Both the position numbers and the translations under genes were made by a program. 64,000 nt of DNA from Luteolibacter arcticus (lineage in GTDB: Bacteria; Verrucomicrobiota; Verrucomicrobiia; Verrucomicrobiales; Akkermansiaceae), in the NCBI RefSeq assembly GCF_025950235.1, contig NZ_JAPDDT010000014.1:120782-184781 (forward strand), written 5' to 3'. Every line of letters begins with the position of its first letter. Position 1 is the first letter of the stretch. The notes beneath the pieces were generated by a model. That model was not told the DNA's origin and made no database searches. It saw only the letters and a list, made by a program, of their open reading frames with translations. Positions 63,929-64,000 of the stretch are shown here, piece by piece.

Positions 63929-64000
63929 GAGGCTGTCTGAAAAATGCTCAGGCCGCGATTCTGGTGAGCATGCGCTTGGTCATGGAGAGATAGATTAGCG
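63929..64000 (-). mobile_element. IS5-type insertion sequence, end fragment (cut by window edge)
   Basis: At 63929 begins GAGGCTGTCTGAAAA, which resembles the terminal inverted repeat of many IS5-family elements. Just inside it, on the minus strand, the frame 64000 to 63948 reads IYLSMTKRMLTRIAA and stop, the typical C-terminus of an IS5-like transposase. The rest of the element lies beyond the window. No target duplication can be judged without the other end. Confidence 0.7.

Overview
The window looks like a piece of chromosome from a GC-rich member of the Verrucomicrobiota, probably a Luteolibacter/Verrucomicrobiales relative. This is inferred from gene content, not from a marker gene search. 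The clues are an ECF-type sigma factor paired with a Ser/Thr kinase, ThuA, DUF3472 and PQQ/sorbosone-dehydrogenase propeller proteins with PVC-style haem domains, secreted proteins with thrombospondin-3-like calcium repeats, and genes that mostly lack a strong Shine-Dalgarno sequence. No tRNA, rRNA, CRISPR array or prophage was seen.

Layout. 0-5 kb: a SMP-30 lactonase, a cytochrome P450, a DUF1398 protein, a secreted alpha/beta-hydrolase with an unexpected C-terminal domain, and trpC. 5-12 kb: a NarL-type response regulator followed by a tightly packed trio (acetoacetate-decarboxylase-like protein, large AAA ATPase with a helical C-terminus, carotene-desaturase-like flavoprotein), the most accessory-looking cluster. 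12-20 kb: a minus-strand block with a large LamG/TSP3 surface protein, then ppiD-like chaperone, TPR protein, metG, a GH16 glucanase and ruvX. 20-26 kb: an rsmA-Nudix fusion, a pseudopilin, a TonB/ExbB/ExbD energy-transduction operon with def, and a two-gene unit of an SPF-repeat protein and an MglA-like protein with degenerate GTPase motifs. 27-36 kb: pgsA and gnd (divergent), TPR and EF-hand proteins, a membrane sensor-like protein, a cytochrome c/propeller dehydrogenase pair and DUF3472. 36-48 kb: an L,D-transpeptidase, an M20 amidohydrolase, an adenosine-deaminase-family enzyme, a VapBC pair, monomeric isocitrate dehydrogenase, cytochrome c plus azurin, mscL, DUF4394, ThuA and a GNAT protein. 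48-64 kb: an EEP phosphatase, the kinase/sigma pair, a conserved unknown, a PQQ sugar dehydrogenase with its own cytochrome, trpE-trpG, a trypsin-like protease, and a truncated RCC1 protein beside the end of an insertion sequence that runs off the window.

How the genes work together. Periplasmic oxidation is a theme: two propeller dehydrogenases, three c-type haem domains and an azurin could pass electrons outward from sugar or alcohol oxidation. The TonB/ExbBD unit powers outer-membrane uptake. The trp genes are split (trpC at 4 kb, trpEG at 57 kb). Two kinds of palindromic repeat are present; one has been incorporated into the start of a coding sequence. The best candidates for undescribed biology are the SPF-repeat/MglA-like pair, the 5-12 kb cluster, the hydrolase fusion and the RsmA-Nudix fusion.
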